Shown one piece after another: positions 8,735-16,902 of a DNA stretch of 64,000 nt. A program made the position numbers and the translations under genes. The notes under the pieces were generated by a model. The model worked only from the letters and a program-made list of their open reading frames with translations, searched no databases and was not told the origin of the DNA. Every line of letters begins with the position of its first letter. The first letter of the stretch is position 1. This DNA comes from Solibaculum_A intestinale (lineage in GTDB: Bacteria; Bacillota; Clostridia; Oscillospirales; Acutalibacteraceae), in assembly GCF_040096205.1 (NCBI RefSeq), contig NZ_JBBMFD010000001.1:124001-188000 (forward strand), read 5' to 3'.

Positions 8735-10465
8735 TCATGCCTCCTTTCGTTGCGTCTGGCTGTCGACGATTGCGCGGTAGGTAGGGCAGCATTCCAACAG
8801 CTCTTGATGTGTGCCCGCGCCCGCCAAGCGCCCCTGATCCAGCACCAGGATCTGATCGGCATCTGCGATGGTGCTCACCCGCTGGGCAATGATGAGTTTG
8901 GCGGGCTTTGTCACATGCTGATGCAGCGCCTTGCGCAGCGCGGCGTCCGTCTTTACGTCCAGAGCCGAAAAGCTGTCGTCAAAGATGAAAACGTCCGCCT
9001 TTTTGACCAGCGCCCGGGCGATGGAAAGACGCTGGCGCTGTCCACCGGAGAAGTTGGTGCCGCCTTGGGACACGGGAGAATCCAAGCCCATAGGCAGCTG
9101 CCTGACAAAGTCCTCAGCCTGGGCGATAGAAAGCGCCTGCCAGAGCTCTTCTTCGGTGGCGTCTTTGCGGCCCATGCGCAGGTTTTCCGCGATGGTGCCG
9201 CTGAACAAAAACGCCTTCTGCGGTACACAGCCGATCCGGTCGCGCACCTCCAGCTGGGAAAGGCTGCGCAAATCCGCACCACCCAACATAATGCGGCCCG
9301 ATGGAATTTCGTGGAGACGAAGCAGCAGATCGGCCAAAGTGCTTTTCCCTGACCCGGTGCTGCCAATGACGGCGGTGGTTTGTCCCGGATACAGGGCGAA
9401 GGACAGATCGTGAATGACCGGCTCCTCCGCGCCCTGGTAGGCAAAGGTAACATGGTCGAATTCCACTGCGGCTGCGGCTTCAGCCGATGTGTTCACAGGC
9501 AAACCGTTCGCGTCGAAAACCGCAGGCTGCGTATCCAGCAGTTCCCGCAGACGCTGCAGGCAGGCGCCGGCTTTGGGCAGCGTAGTCAGAACCGAAGCGG
9601 CCATAATGAGATAGGCCATAGTCAGGGTAGAGTATTCGGCCACGGCGGTGATCTGTCCGACCGCTATGTTCCCACCGAGGACGAGCGTCCCGCCTACGCT
9701 TAGGATGACCGCCATCAGCGCTCCCATCAATAGCCACACCACCGGGTTTACTACGGCAAAAAGCCGGTTGAGACGAATCATATTGTCCGCATAACCCGCA
9801 TAGGCCCTGCCCGAGCGTTCTTCCTCATACGCTTCATTGCCGAAAGCCCGGATGACGCGCACTCCGGTAACGGCTTCCCGCACCACTTGGTTGATCCGGT
9901 CCAACCTTGTCTGAATACTGCGGGAGAGCGTGTTGGACTTTTTGAGGATCAGAGCGGCTAGGACCAGCAGAATCGCCATGAAAACCACTTGGATCACCGC
10001 CATGACGGGACTGACCATAGTGGTCATAAAGATGGAGACCACGACGATGATGGGTGCCGGAACCACCATTTGCAGCACCATACCCATGGCTCTCTGCAGG
10101 TTGGTAATGTCCGAGGAGGTACGGGTGATCATAGAGGAGATCCCTACCGCATCGAATTGCTGAATGGAGAGCTCCTGACTTTTTCGCAGCAGCAAGGAAC
10201 GCATTTCCCGCCCAAAGAGAGCGGCAAGGTCGCTGGTCGCCCAACTGCCCCACGCCGAGATTCCCGCGGCCAGGAACGTAACCGCCAGCATCTGCACGCC
10301 GGTTCGAAGAACCACGCCCATATTGCCTAAAAGAATGCCGTGGTCGACAATGTTGGCGACCAGTGCCGGGATCAGCAGCGTGCCGACGACCTGGCCCAAC
10401 AAAAGCAGCACGGCCAGAATGGTCCTACCCTTGTGTTGTTTGAGAAAAAGCTTAAGATAACGCAT
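8735..10465 (-). CDS. heterodimeric ABC exporter subunit (degenerate Walker B)
   Basis: This 576-aa permease/ATPase has Walker A GSTGSGKST, an intact signature FSGGQRQRLSIARA, and a Walker B VFIFDDSFSALD in which Asp replaces the catalytic Glu. That marks it as the degenerate half of a heterodimer with the downstream gene. The reading frame extends back to a TTG at 10504, but the ATG chosen here has AAAGGAGG just upstream and is the better start. It is the first gene of the exporter operon and lies ~38 nt from the start expected of the MerR-type promoter, divergent from the MerR gene, so induction by a compound that it exports is likely. Confidence 0.92.
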   Translation of the reverse strand: MRYLKLFLKQHKGRTILAVLLLLGQVVGTLLIPALVANIVDHGILLGNMGVVLRTGVQMLAVTFLAAGISAWGSWATSDLAALFGREMRSLLLRKSQELSIQQFDAVGISSMITRTSSDITNLQRAMGMVLQMVVPAPIIVVVSIFMTTMVSPVMAVIQVVFMAILLVLAALILKKSNTLSRSIQTRLDRINQVVREAVTGVRVIRAFGNEAYEEERSGRAYAGYADNMIRLNRLFAVVNPVVWLLMGALMAVILSVGGTLVLGGNIAVGQITAVAEYSTLTMAYLIMAASVLTTLPKAGACLQRLRELLDTQPAVFDANGLPVNTSAEAAAAVEFDHVTFAYQGAEEPVIHDLSFALYPGQTTAVIGSTGSGKSTLADLLLRLHEIPSGRIMLGGADLRSLSQLEVRDRIGCVPQKAFLFSGTIAENLRMGRKDATEEELWQALSIAQAEDFVRQLPMGLDSPVSQGGTNFSGGQRQRLSIARALVKKADVFIFDDSFSALDVKTDAALRKALHQHVTKPAKLIIAQRVSTIADADQILVLDQGRLAGAGTHQELLECCPTYRAIVDSQTQRKEA

Positions 10466-10509
10466 AAAGTCCTCCTTTGTCAGCGCTTGCATCTTTTCTG
10501 ACAAAGAGT

Positions 10510-10540
10510 ATAATAAACCTTGAAGTTACTCCAATGTCAA
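10510..10540 (-). promoter_or_regulatory. MerR-type promoter/operator for the ABC exporter
   Basis: Read on the minus strand, TTGACA (10535-10540) and TATTAT (10510-10515) are separated by 19 bp instead of 17. The spacer lies within a dyad, CTTGAcATTGGAGT followed by aaCTTCAAG. The overlong spacer with a central dyad is the hallmark of MerR activator targets, where the regulator untwists the promoter. The adjacent divergent gene encodes a MerR protein. Confidence 0.85.
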
Positions 10541-10572
10541 GGGCGGCATTGTGAACTTTTTGTGAGGTGCCT

Positions 10573-11376
10573 ATGAGTGAAAAGAAACAGCTTTCCATCC
10601 TGGAGTTTTCCAGGCTGACGGGGATTAAACGGGACAATCTGCGATTTTACGACCGGATTGGTCTTTTAAAGCCGGAGATTCGGGGAGAAAACGGGTATCG
10701 GTATTATACACGCCGCCAGCTCAGTTCTGCCTATCTGATTGGCGGCCTGCGGCTGCTGGGAGTAGGCCTAGAGGATATCAAGCGGTACTCTGCCGGCAGG
10801 ACGCCGGAAAAGATGCTCGATCTGTTCGCGCAACAGGAGGTGCGTATTCAGGCGGAGATTGCGAAATTGCGTGAGACCAGCGGAATCCTCAAGCAATATG
10901 CGGATATGGCGCGGGAGGCACTTTGCCGGAAAGAGAGTGAATTTCTGATCACGGAGCGGCCACGGGAACGGATTTTTCTTTGTCCTCCTGTCCCGGCCGC
11001 CGCAAGCGAGGACGAAGCGGAAATCCTTGCTTATGAGTATGCCAGCAGCCATAAAATCAATTTGGGGGCGCAGATCGGCGTGATGATTTCCCATAAAGAC
11101 CTGCTTACGGGGGCGCAGTTCCCGGATTACCGATACTATCTCAAAGCGGGGAAGAAAGGAAACGCCTGGAAACCGGCCGGGCTGTATGCCGTGGCTTACG
11201 GAACATACGACCTTCCGGATACAAAAGCCATATACTCGCGGTTTCTGGATTTTATTCGGGAGCAGGGCCTGGAGACGGATGGAAATGCTTATGGGGAATT
11301 TTTGCTCAATGAGCTGGCGGTTCAGGTCCCCGAGCAGTATTTCGGCCGTATTGAGATTCCGGTAAAACGCAGGTAA
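10573..11376 (+). CDS. MerR-family transcriptional regulator with effector domain
   Basis: This 267-aa protein has an N-terminal winged helix (residues ~8-75: LEFSRLTGIKRDNLRFYDRIGLLKP, then NGYRYYTRRQL), a coiled dimerization helix and a C-terminal ~150-residue domain of the GyrI/BmrR effector-binding kind. No cysteine pattern typical of metal sensors is seen, so it is probably a drug sensor. The ATG is preferred over the GTG at 10567 because GAGGTG is placed correctly for it. It faces away from the ABC exporter operon and the MerR-type operator between them, and so is the likely activator of that exporter. Confidence 0.88.
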   Translation: MSEKKQLSILEFSRLTGIKRDNLRFYDRIGLLKPEIRGENGYRYYTRRQLSSAYLIGGLRLLGVGLEDIKRYSAGRTPEKMLDLFAQQEVRIQAEIAKLRETSGILKQYADMAREALCRKESEFLITERPRERIFLCPPVPAAASEDEAEILAYEYASSHKINLGAQIGVMISHKDLLTGAQFPDYRYYLKAGKKGNAWKPAGLYAVAYGTYDLPDTKAIYSRFLDFIREQGLETDGNAYGEFLLNELAVQVPEQYFGRIEIPVKRR

Positions 11377-11443
11377 GAATCTGCGAATGGATATCGATAA
11401 ATCGTGTAGGAAAATCCTTATAAACAGGGGTTACTTAAACAAA

Positions 11444-11492
11444 AACTGGACATCAATTTTGATACCCACTGTATCAAAATTGATGTCCAGTT
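11444..11492. repeat. perfect 22-bp inverted repeat
   Basis: Two exactly complementary 22-nt arms (11444-11465 and 11471-11492) flank a 5-nt loop, CCACT. The arms are AT-rich in the middle (ATCAATTTTGATAC) and no T-run follows on either strand, so it is not an ordinary terminator. It could be the scar or end of a mobile element, or a recombination site. No target-site duplication was recognised. Confidence 0.7.
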
Positions 11493-11630
11493 ATAGGGAG
11501 CGTTGACGGAAACGATACCTGCTGTAAACGCGAGTGAAAAGATAAAATAAATAGCTCAGCACGCAACGCGAATTGCGCCCATGCTCAGCCTGAATGTGAG
11601 AGCCACATGAAAACGATATTTTGGCGTTTT

Positions 11631-11670
11631 TGGTGGATAGATTTGAACCCTCGTGTCCCCGAAAAAGGTT
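11631..11670 (-). repeat. degenerate copy of the tmRNA 3' end (attachment-site-like)
   Basis: On the plus strand this begins TGGTGGA, continues with a GAACCC core, then GTCC and GAAAA. The real tmRNA gene end at 12703 has TGGTGGA, GTCGAACCCC, TGTCC and GAAAA in the same order and the same orientation. The shared blocks, interrupted by small gaps, look like a decayed duplication of the tmRNA end. tmRNA 3' ends are common integration sites, and the AT-rich HEPN gene lies exactly between the two copies. Confidence 0.5.
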
Positions 11671-11742
11671 GGCAACAAAGGCGTAGGGTGACCTTTTTTG
11701 GAAAAGGAGACATAGCAAAATGAGCGTGCCGGTGACTTTTGT

Positions 11743-11780
11743 AAAAAAGTCGCCGCAAGCGATAGGTAGCTTGCGGCGAC
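11743..11780 (-). terminator. strong intrinsic terminator
   Basis: On the minus strand a perfect 12-bp GC-rich stem (GTCGCCGCAAGC paired with GCTTGCGGCGAC) with an 8-nt loop is followed by six T. It lies about 150 nt beyond the HEPN gene. A longer reading frame that runs through the hairpin is not coding. Confidence 0.85.
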
Positions 11781-11888
11781 ATGGTGGAGCAACACAGGCC
11801 AAAAACAAAAATGTTTTATTTCGTGGGTGGATTCGCCATGACACGGTGGTTCGTAGTTAGATATTTTTTCTTTTATCAACTTGCTGAA

Positions 11889-11913
11889 AAGATTTATGTG
11901 CTACATAAATCTT
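11889..11913 (-). terminator. AT-rich hairpin after the HEPN gene
   Basis: Perfect 11-bp arms AAGATTTATGT and ACATAAATCTT with a 3-nt loop lie just past the HEPN stop codon, and a short T-run follows on the minus strand. It is a likely, though weak, terminator. Confidence 0.6.
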
Positions 11914-11935
11914 TAGTAGTGATCCGTTTATCCAC

Positions 11936-12577
11936 TTAATTAAAAACTTTTTTTGCTATTTCTTTAGCATCATCTAACCCTATCAGTATTTTAGATTTAG
12001 ATTTCTCAATAAAGTTAGATAGCATCTCTATTTTATTAATAACATCATCTAGTGCAAGGTATATTGAATTAGCAAATTTATCATTTATAAATTCTTCATT
12101 GTTCTTTCCAAAGGGTTTATAATGTACCACTTTATTGCGGGCACTATTTACCTCTTTAATCCAGTTTTTAAGTTTCTCATCAAAATCTACATTATTTATT
12201 ATTTTGAACATCCATGTAATCTTATCAATTAGTGTGGAAGAAGTTACAGCATTCTCAATATCACGTTTTGTCATTCCATATTTAAAATCTAATACTTGTA
12301 TGTAGTATTCATTTAATAAATGCTCAATACAGGTTCCTACAAGAATGATAGCAGTTTCATTTCTATTATTTTTTATCTCAGAATTAATTCCGTCTTTTAG
12401 TTCATCGTAGTAACTAACCGAATAACGTAAGCTATCTACTATTTCTTCAAGGTTTTCTGCAATTACATGTCTTATGAAATCTACATCATCAAATTTATTG
12501 ATTTTATGTTTTATTAAGCAATAATGAATAACATGAGGATAAGCGAGCTTTAGAAATTCTTTTTCAAAGTTTTCCAT
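11936..12577 (-). CDS. HEPN-domain protein, putative RNase/defence factor
   Basis: This 213-aa protein is mostly helical and rich in Asn, Lys and Ile. Residues 147-152 (RNKVVH, in NSARNKVVHYKP) form the R-x4-H motif of HEPN RNases, preceded by helices typical of HEPN proteins (ETAIILVGTCIEHLLNEYY). HEPN proteins act as RNA-cutting toxins or abortive-infection factors, and some are only structural. The DNA is far richer in A and T than its neighbours, so the gene was probably acquired. It lies between ssrA and a degenerate copy of the ssrA 3' end. No partner antitoxin (for example an MNT nucleotidyltransferase) is seen next to it. Confidence 0.7.
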   Translation of the reverse strand: MENFEKEFLKLAYPHVIHYCLIKHKINKFDDVDFIRHVIAENLEEIVDSLRYSVSYYDELKDGINSEIKNNRNETAIILVGTCIEHLLNEYYIQVLDFKYGMTKRDIENAVTSSTLIDKITWMFKIINNVDFDEKLKNWIKEVNSARNKVVHYKPFGKNNEEFINDKFANSIYLALDDVINKIEMLSNFIEKSKSKILIGLDDAKEIAKKVFN

Positions 12578-12651
12578 AATGCACCTTCAATGAATCTTAA
12601 TACAATATATTGAGCTTAAATGACCAATTAGCTATTACTATTTTATTTAAT

Positions 12652-12692
12652 AAAAATCCGAACACCTCTCCTATTAGAAAAGGGTTCGGATT
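12652..12692 (-). terminator. ssrA terminator
   Basis: Read on the minus strand, arms AATCCGAAC and GTTCGGATT enclose an 18-20 nt loop and are followed by a T-rich run. It begins about 10 nt after the tmRNA CCA end. Confidence 0.75.
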
Positions 12693-12702
12693 ATATTTAA
12701 TC

Positions 12703-13050
12703 TGGTGGAGGCGAGGGGAGTCGAACCCCTGTCCGAAAACCGATTCCCACGAACTTCTCCGAGTGCAGTCTCTCCTTTGGGATTCCCCTCACATAGCGCC
12801 GAAAGACAGGCTCTATGCTACGGTAGCTTCTAAGTCATGACAGGCTACGAAGCTGCTCGCCTGTTCACGTGCACCGCTAATCGACGCCTTTATCCGGGCC
12901 GCGGTACTCCCGGTAAAGACGGCTGCCTAATTAGGCAGCTTGAGCAACAAATTTGTTGTCAGTTCATTTTAAAGTGCGGCTTTTAAAGCGGGTCCGCGCC
13001 GCTACTCGCTATTCGTGGTGCACAATCCCCGTCGAAACCATTGCGCCCCC
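12703..13050 (-). ncRNA. ssrA: tmRNA
   Basis: The minus strand begins GGGGGCGCAATGGTTTCGAC and ends with a T-arm (GGGGTTCGACTCCCC) and CGCCTCCACCA. The first seven bases pair with the last seven before ACCA, closing a tRNA-like acceptor. The ~348-nt length fits. A short tag frame ends in the codons for ...NKFVAQAA and a TAA whose complement lies at 12931-12933; where the tag starts is not certain. tmRNA rescues stalled ribosomes with SmpB, whose gene lies directly upstream on the same strand. The 3' end appears to have served as an integration site. Confidence 0.95.
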
Positions 13051-13076
13051 ATATGAAATTGTTCCTGAAAACCGGG

Positions 13077-13550
13077 TTAAGAAACGTTTCGCTCCTTGAC
13101 CGCCCGTTCCATGTCCCGCTTGGCATCACGGCGGGCCATATCCTCCCGTTTGTCATAGAGCTTTTTGCCTTTGCACAGCCCCACCTGAACCTTCACCCGC
13201 GAGCCTTTGAGATAGACCGACAGCGGGATCACCGTGTAGCCGCTTTGCTTGACAAGCCCAAAGAACCGCATGATCTCCCGCTTATGTAAAAGAAGGCGGC
13301 GAGGGCGGGTAGGGGCACGGTTGAAGATGTTCCCCTGCTCATAAGGGCTGATGTGCATTCCACGCAGAATCATTTCCCCGTCCTGGATTTCACACCAGGC
13401 GTCCTTCAGATTCAGGCTACCCTTGCGCACCGATTTGACCTCCGTGCCGGTTAGCTCAATCCCAGCCTCCAGGCTTTCTTCCACGAAATAATCGTGAAAC
13501 GCCTTTTTGTTGGTCGCCAGGGTTTTGGTGGATTCCTTTTTCCCCGCCAT
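13077..13550 (-). CDS. smpB: SsrA-binding protein SmpB
   Basis: This 157-aa protein has the SmpB hallmarks: NKKAFHDYFVEESLEAGIELTGTEVKS at the start of the OB fold, LNLKDAWCEI, HISPY.QGN, and the basic C-terminal tail GLCKGKKLYDKREDMARRDAKRDM. It binds the tRNA-like end of tmRNA and brings it to stalled ribosomes, where its tail reads the empty mRNA channel. The ssrA gene follows at a distance of 26 nt, as in many Firmicutes, so the two may be co-transcribed. A good GGAGG site precedes the ATG. Confidence 0.97.
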   Translation of the reverse strand: MAGKKESTKTLATNKKAFHDYFVEESLEAGIELTGTEVKSVRKGSLNLKDAWCEIQDGEMILRGMHISPYEQGNIFNRAPTRPRRLLLHKREIMRFFGLVKQSGYTVIPLSVYLKGSRVKVQVGLCKGKKLYDKREDMARRDAKRDMERAVKERNVS

Positions 13551-13640
13551 ACCGCCGCCTCCTTTCCCAAGTTCTTTGTGGATGTATGATTATAGCACAA
13601 TTGCGGCGTTTGTCAACGCCAAACAAGTCGAACTCCCGCC

Positions 13641-14240
13641 TTACAGCTCACTGCGCCCTTCCAGCGCCCGCGATAGGGTCACTTCGTCCGCATATTCCAG
13701 ACTGCCGCCCACCGGGATGCCGTAGGCAAGCCTGGTCACCCGCACGCCCAAGGGCTTGAGCAGCCGGGAGATATACATGGCGGTGGCCTCGCCTTCAACC
13801 GTGGGATTGGTGGCCATAATGACTTCCTTGACCTCCTGTGTCCCTATCCGTCCTAATAGCTCCTTGATGCGAAGCTGCTCCGGGCCGACCCCATCCATAG
13901 GGGAAATGACGCCGTGAAGCACATGATAGGTGCCCCCATAGTCTCGAGTCCGTTCAAATGCCACTACATCCCGCGGATCCTCCACCACACAGATGAGAGA
14001 ATGGTCCCGGGAAGGATTCGCACAGATTTGGCACAGCTCCCCGTCGGTAAGGTTCTGGCACACCTTACAGGGATGAATCTTTTCATGAGCGTCCAGAATC
14101 GCCTGGGAAAACTGCTCTGCCTGGGCCTTAGGAAGATTCAACACATAGTAAGCCATCCGCTGAGCGGTTTTACGGCCAATGCCGGGAATCCGTTCGAAAT
14201 GCTCGATGAGCTTGGCAAGCGGCGCTACGTTGTAGGCCAT
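13641..14240 (-). CDS. recR: recombination mediator protein RecR
   Basis: This 199-aa protein has the RecR order of parts: N-terminal helix-hairpin-helix (HFERIPGIGRKTAQRMA), a four-cysteine zinc finger (CKVCQNLTDGELCQIC), a Toprim domain (VVEDPRDVVAFE) and a Walker-like C-terminal part (TNPTVEGEATAMYI). RecR works with RecF and RecO to load RecA on gapped DNA. It lies 3 nt after ybaB, downstream of dnaX, the conserved dnaX-ybaB-recR order of Firmicutes. Confidence 0.97.
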   Translation of the reverse strand: MAYNVAPLAKLIEHFERIPGIGRKTAQRMAYYVLNLPKAQAEQFSQAILDAHEKIHPCKVCQNLTDGELCQICANPSRDHSLICVVEDPRDVVAFERTRDYGGTYHVLHGVISPMDGVGPEQLRIKELLGRIGTQEVKEVIMATNPTVEGEATAMYISRLLKPLGVRVTRLAYGIPVGGSLEYADEVTLSRALEGRSEL

Positions 14241-14243
14241 GGC

Positions 14244-14591
14244 TTAAAAAATGCCCGGAAGGGTGATGCCGCCCGTGATGCTTTCCACCCGGCTGTTTTT
14301 CTCGTCCTCCGCTTTGCGAAGCGCTTCGTTGACCGCGGCAATAATCAGGTCAGAGAGCATTTCAATGTCCTCCGGGTCCACCACCTCCGGCTTCATGTCC
14401 ACGGATTTGACCTCCATGCTGCCGGTGACGGTAACGGTAACGGCGCCGCCGCCTACCGTCGCGGAATATTCCTTCGCTTCCAGCTCCTCGCTGACGCGGG
14501 ACATCTCTTCCTGCATTTTCTGGGCCTGCTTGAGCATTCCGTTCATATTGCTCGGTCCGCCGCCGAAGCCCTGGGGCAATCTTGCTTTCAT
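14244..14591 (-). CDS. YbaB/EbfC nucleoid-associated protein
   Basis: This 115-aa protein matches the YbaB/EbfC family: an N-terminal Met/Gln-rich helix (NMNGMLKQAQKMQEEMSRVSEEL), the beta segment VTVTGSMEVKSVDMKPEVVDP, and a C-terminal helix (MLSDLIIAAVNEALRKAEDE). These dimers bind DNA as small pincers. The gene sits between dnaX and recR, the usual place. Confidence 0.95.
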   Translation of the reverse strand: MKARLPQGFGGGPSNMNGMLKQAQKMQEEMSRVSEELEAKEYSATVGGGAVTVTVTGSMEVKSVDMKPEVVDPEDIEMLSDLIIAAVNEALRKAEDEKNSRVESITGGITLPGIF

Positions 14592-14658
14592 GCTACGTTC
14601 CTCCTGCTTACGATCTGAAATGTATGATGGGGTAAGGGAAATCCCTTTCCAAACAAAA

Positions 14659-16293
14659 TTATTCCTTGGAAATCTCCACGGAAATGCCGCGGCTGTCCGC
14701 CTGCTTCAGCAGGGCCTCGATGGGGTCGGACCCTTCGGGTGCGGCCGCCGCCTCCCGCTGGTAGGGGCCTAAGGAGTACCGCTTTCCGGTCTGATGAAAC
14801 AGCGCCGTTTTCAGCGCCTGCTTATGCCCCGGCTCGTTGATAAGCTTGAGCACAAAGGGGTTGGGCGCATCAATAAGCACCCGGGTTCCTGCCACATATG
14901 CGCTGGTTCCTTCCAAAGCGCCTCGCAGAGGTGGTGCAGAAGAGGACAGCTCCTCCAATACCTCCGGCCAGCAGGGAAGGGGAGAGGGGGGGGCTGCCGC
15001 AGTGCTGACGGTCGGCGCCGGCGCATCCGAAACAGACGGGACTTTGGCGGCCGGAACAGCCGGCGGCGCCTCTTTCGATTTCTCAACCGCAGGAGCCGGA
15101 GCGGATGAACCAAGTTCTTCCTCCTTGACCGCCGGAAGAACTGCCTGTCCGGTGCGCACTGCGGTTTCCAGCGCCTTTACCCGGCGAAGCAGCGCGTCGC
15201 ACGAAGCATCCAGCTCGGGACTTGTCATACGAATTAGCGTCAGTTCCATCTCCACCCGGCGGTTGGGCGCGTAGGCGAGACGCTCGAGCGCGCTTTGCAG
15301 GGTGGACAGAATATGCAATAGGCCGGCCAGCGTGGTTTTCTGGGCCGCTTGCTGCAACCGGGTCAGCTCCTGCTGGGAGCAGACCAGCAGCGCCTTGGGG
15401 TCGGACATGGTTTTGATCAGCATCATGGCGCGAAAATGGGAGATCAGCTCCTCACACAGGCGGGACATATCCTGAGACGCCTGGTGCAGCCGGTCAATGA
15501 GAAGGAGGGCGGCCGACGTATCCTTGGCGAACACTGCGTCGGACAGCTCAAAGAGATAGTCATGCCCGGCCAAACCCGCCGTTTTCTCCACCACCTCTTC
15601 GGTGACGGTGCCGCCTGCACCAATACACTGATCGAGCAGAGAAAGACCGTCGCGCAAAGCGCCGTCCGCCAGACGGCCCAGCAGCAGCGCCGCGTCATGG
15701 GTAAGCGCGACCCCTTCTTCCTTGGCCACGAATTCCAGCCGTTTTGCCATTTCTTCCGGCGAAATCCGTCCAAAATCGAACCGCTGGCACCGGGAGAGGA
15801 TGGTAGCGGGAATCTTATGTACCTCCGTAGTGGCTAAAATAAAGAGCACGTAGGGAGGGGGTTCCTCCAGCGTTTTCAAAAGCGCGTTGAACGCGCCGGT
15901 GGAAAGCATATGGGCTTCGTCGATGATGTACACCCGGTATTTGGCCGCGGCAGGGGTAAACGCCGCTTCTTCCCGCAGGTCCCGGATGTTGTCCACGCCA
16001 TTGTTGCTGGCGGCGTCGATTTCCACTACGTCCAGAATGGAGCCGTCGTCAATCCCTTTGCAGATTTCGCATTCGTTGCACGGATCGCCGTTCACCGGAT
16101 GCAGACAATTGACCGCCTTGGCGAGAATCTTCGCACAGGTGGTTTTTCCTGTCCCTCTCGAGCCGGTAAACAGATACGCGTGGCCCAGCCGGCCGGAGGT
16201 GATTTCGTTGCGCAGCGTCACGGTTACCTGAGGCTGACCCACCACGTCCTCGAACACGGCCGGACGCCATTTGCGGTATAAAACCTGATACAT
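14659..16293 (-). CDS. dnaX: DNA polymerase III subunit gamma/tau
   Basis: This 544-aa clamp-loader ATPase begins MYQVLYRKWRP, has Walker A GSRGTGKTT, a zinc module (CLHPVNGDPCNECEIC), Walker B IIDEAHML and the sensor SRCQRFDF. The C-terminal half is rich in Ala, Pro and Ser and probably holds the polymerase-binding region. The open frame continues upstream into the SRP RNA gene, but the ATG used here has GAGGAGG just before it and matches the family start. No slippery A-run that would make a short gamma form was identified. Confidence 0.97.
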   Translation of the reverse strand: MYQVLYRKWRPAVFEDVVGQPQVTVTLRNEITSGRLGHAYLFTGSRGTGKTTCAKILAKAVNCLHPVNGDPCNECEICKGIDDGSILDVVEIDAASNNGVDNIRDLREEAAFTPAAAKYRVYIIDEAHMLSTGAFNALLKTLEEPPPYVLFILATTEVHKIPATILSRCQRFDFGRISPEEMAKRLEFVAKEEGVALTHDAALLLGRLADGALRDGLSLLDQCIGAGGTVTEEVVEKTAGLAGHDYLFELSDAVFAKDTSAALLLIDRLHQASQDMSRLCEELISHFRAMMLIKTMSDPKALLVCSQQELTRLQQAAQKTTLAGLLHILSTLQSALERLAYAPNRRVEMELTLIRMTSPELDASCDALLRRVKALETAVRTGQAVLPAVKEEELGSSAPAPAVEKSKEAPPAVPAAKVPSVSDAPAPTVSTAAAPPSPLPCWPEVLEELSSSAPPLRGALEGTSAYVAGTRVLIDAPNPFVLKLINEPGHKQALKTALFHQTGKRYSLGPYQREAAAAPEGSDPIEALLKQADSRGISVEISKE

Positions 16294-16331
16294 GACGGGC
16301 TTTCCTCCTCTCGGCAGCCGAAGGCTGTGAT

Positions 16332-16509
16332 AAAAAACGAGACAGAGAAGAATCCATACATACGGGCATGCGGGCGAACAGGCTTGACTGCGGCGCATAA
16401 AGAAATCCGCTTAATGCTGCTCGGTTCCCCGCCTGACATGGTTCACGGCACCCTATCGCACAGGGCCCGCTCGACCGCATGCCCGCGTGCATGCTTTTCC
16501 CTGTCCAGC
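16332..16509 (-). ncRNA. ffs: signal recognition particle RNA (SRP/4.5S-type)
   Basis: The minus strand contains the conserved SRP domain IV hairpin: CCATGTCAGG, then GGGGAACCGAGCAGCA. Flanking arms CGGGCATGCGG and CCGCATGCCCG pair, as do ACAGGGA near the 5' end and TCTCTGT near the 3' end, to form one long rod ending at a T-run. The gene lies just upstream of dnaX, its conserved place in Firmicutes. The ends are inferred from the promoter and the T-run and may be off by several bases. Confidence 0.9.
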
Positions 16510-16515
16510 TTAACT

Positions 16516-16544
16516 ATTATATACGAAAAAAGAGAAAATTACAA
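16516..16544 (-). promoter_or_regulatory. sigma-A promoter of the SRP RNA gene
   Basis: On the minus strand TTGTAA and TATAAT are separated by exactly 17 bp, about 7 nt before the presumed first base of the SRP RNA. Confidence 0.8.
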
Positions 16545-16671
16545 GTCCCAGTTTTCAGAAAAAGGCGGATTCGCCTTTTGTTGTCCGCTTTATTGTTTCC
16601 TTCTCGGGATGACGCGTTTTTCCTGGTTAGCCGCGCCCCTTTCGGGCATTCTATCGGTGGAGGTGATCCAC

Positions 16672-16836
16672 ATGGCAAAAAACTTAAACCAGATTCTGGG
16701 GGAAAGCAGCGCGTGCGAGCAGTTCTTCGCGTCCCTGCCCGGTTATGTGCAGGAAACCATCCGGGAACGGGCGGACAGCATCCACTCGGAAAACGATCTG
16801 CGCCGCTACGCGGAGAACCTGCTGGAAAATCTGTAA
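16672..16836 (+). CDS. small SLPxYVQ-motif protein 1
   Basis: A 54-aa protein starting at an ATG preceded by GGTGGAGGTGATCC. It contains FFASLPGYVQETI followed by a charged helix. A second 51-aa protein at 17676 has YFVSLPRYVQDFI at a similar position, so both belong to one small-protein family. No signal peptide or membrane segment is visible. The function is unknown. A terminator follows directly, so it is probably a single-gene unit. Confidence 0.7.
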   Translation: MAKNLNQILGESSACEQFFASLPGYVQETIRERADSIHSENDLRRYAENLLENL

Positions 16837-16851
16837 GCGGGCCTTTGTGCG

Positions 16852-16886
16852 AAAACCCCGCCCCGTTCGAATACGGGACGGGGTTT
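16852..16886. terminator. bidirectional terminator
   Basis: Arms AAAACCCCGCCCCGT and ACGGGACGGGGTTTT around a 6-nt loop lie between two convergent genes and would work in both directions. Confidence 0.88.
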
Positions 16887-16902
16887 TCCATGCGCAAGCT
16901 TT

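Noticed and set aside
11491..11879. Several overlapping minus-strand frames (65-117 codons) downstream of the HEPN gene
   Set aside because: They run through a perfect terminator hairpin with a T-run (11743-11780) and through the tmRNA-like copy, have no ribosome sites, and encode no recognisable domain.
13914..16281. Long plus-strand frames opposite recR, ybaB and dnaX
   Set aside because: They are shadows of GC-biased genes on the other strand; the true proteins are clear in the minus direction.
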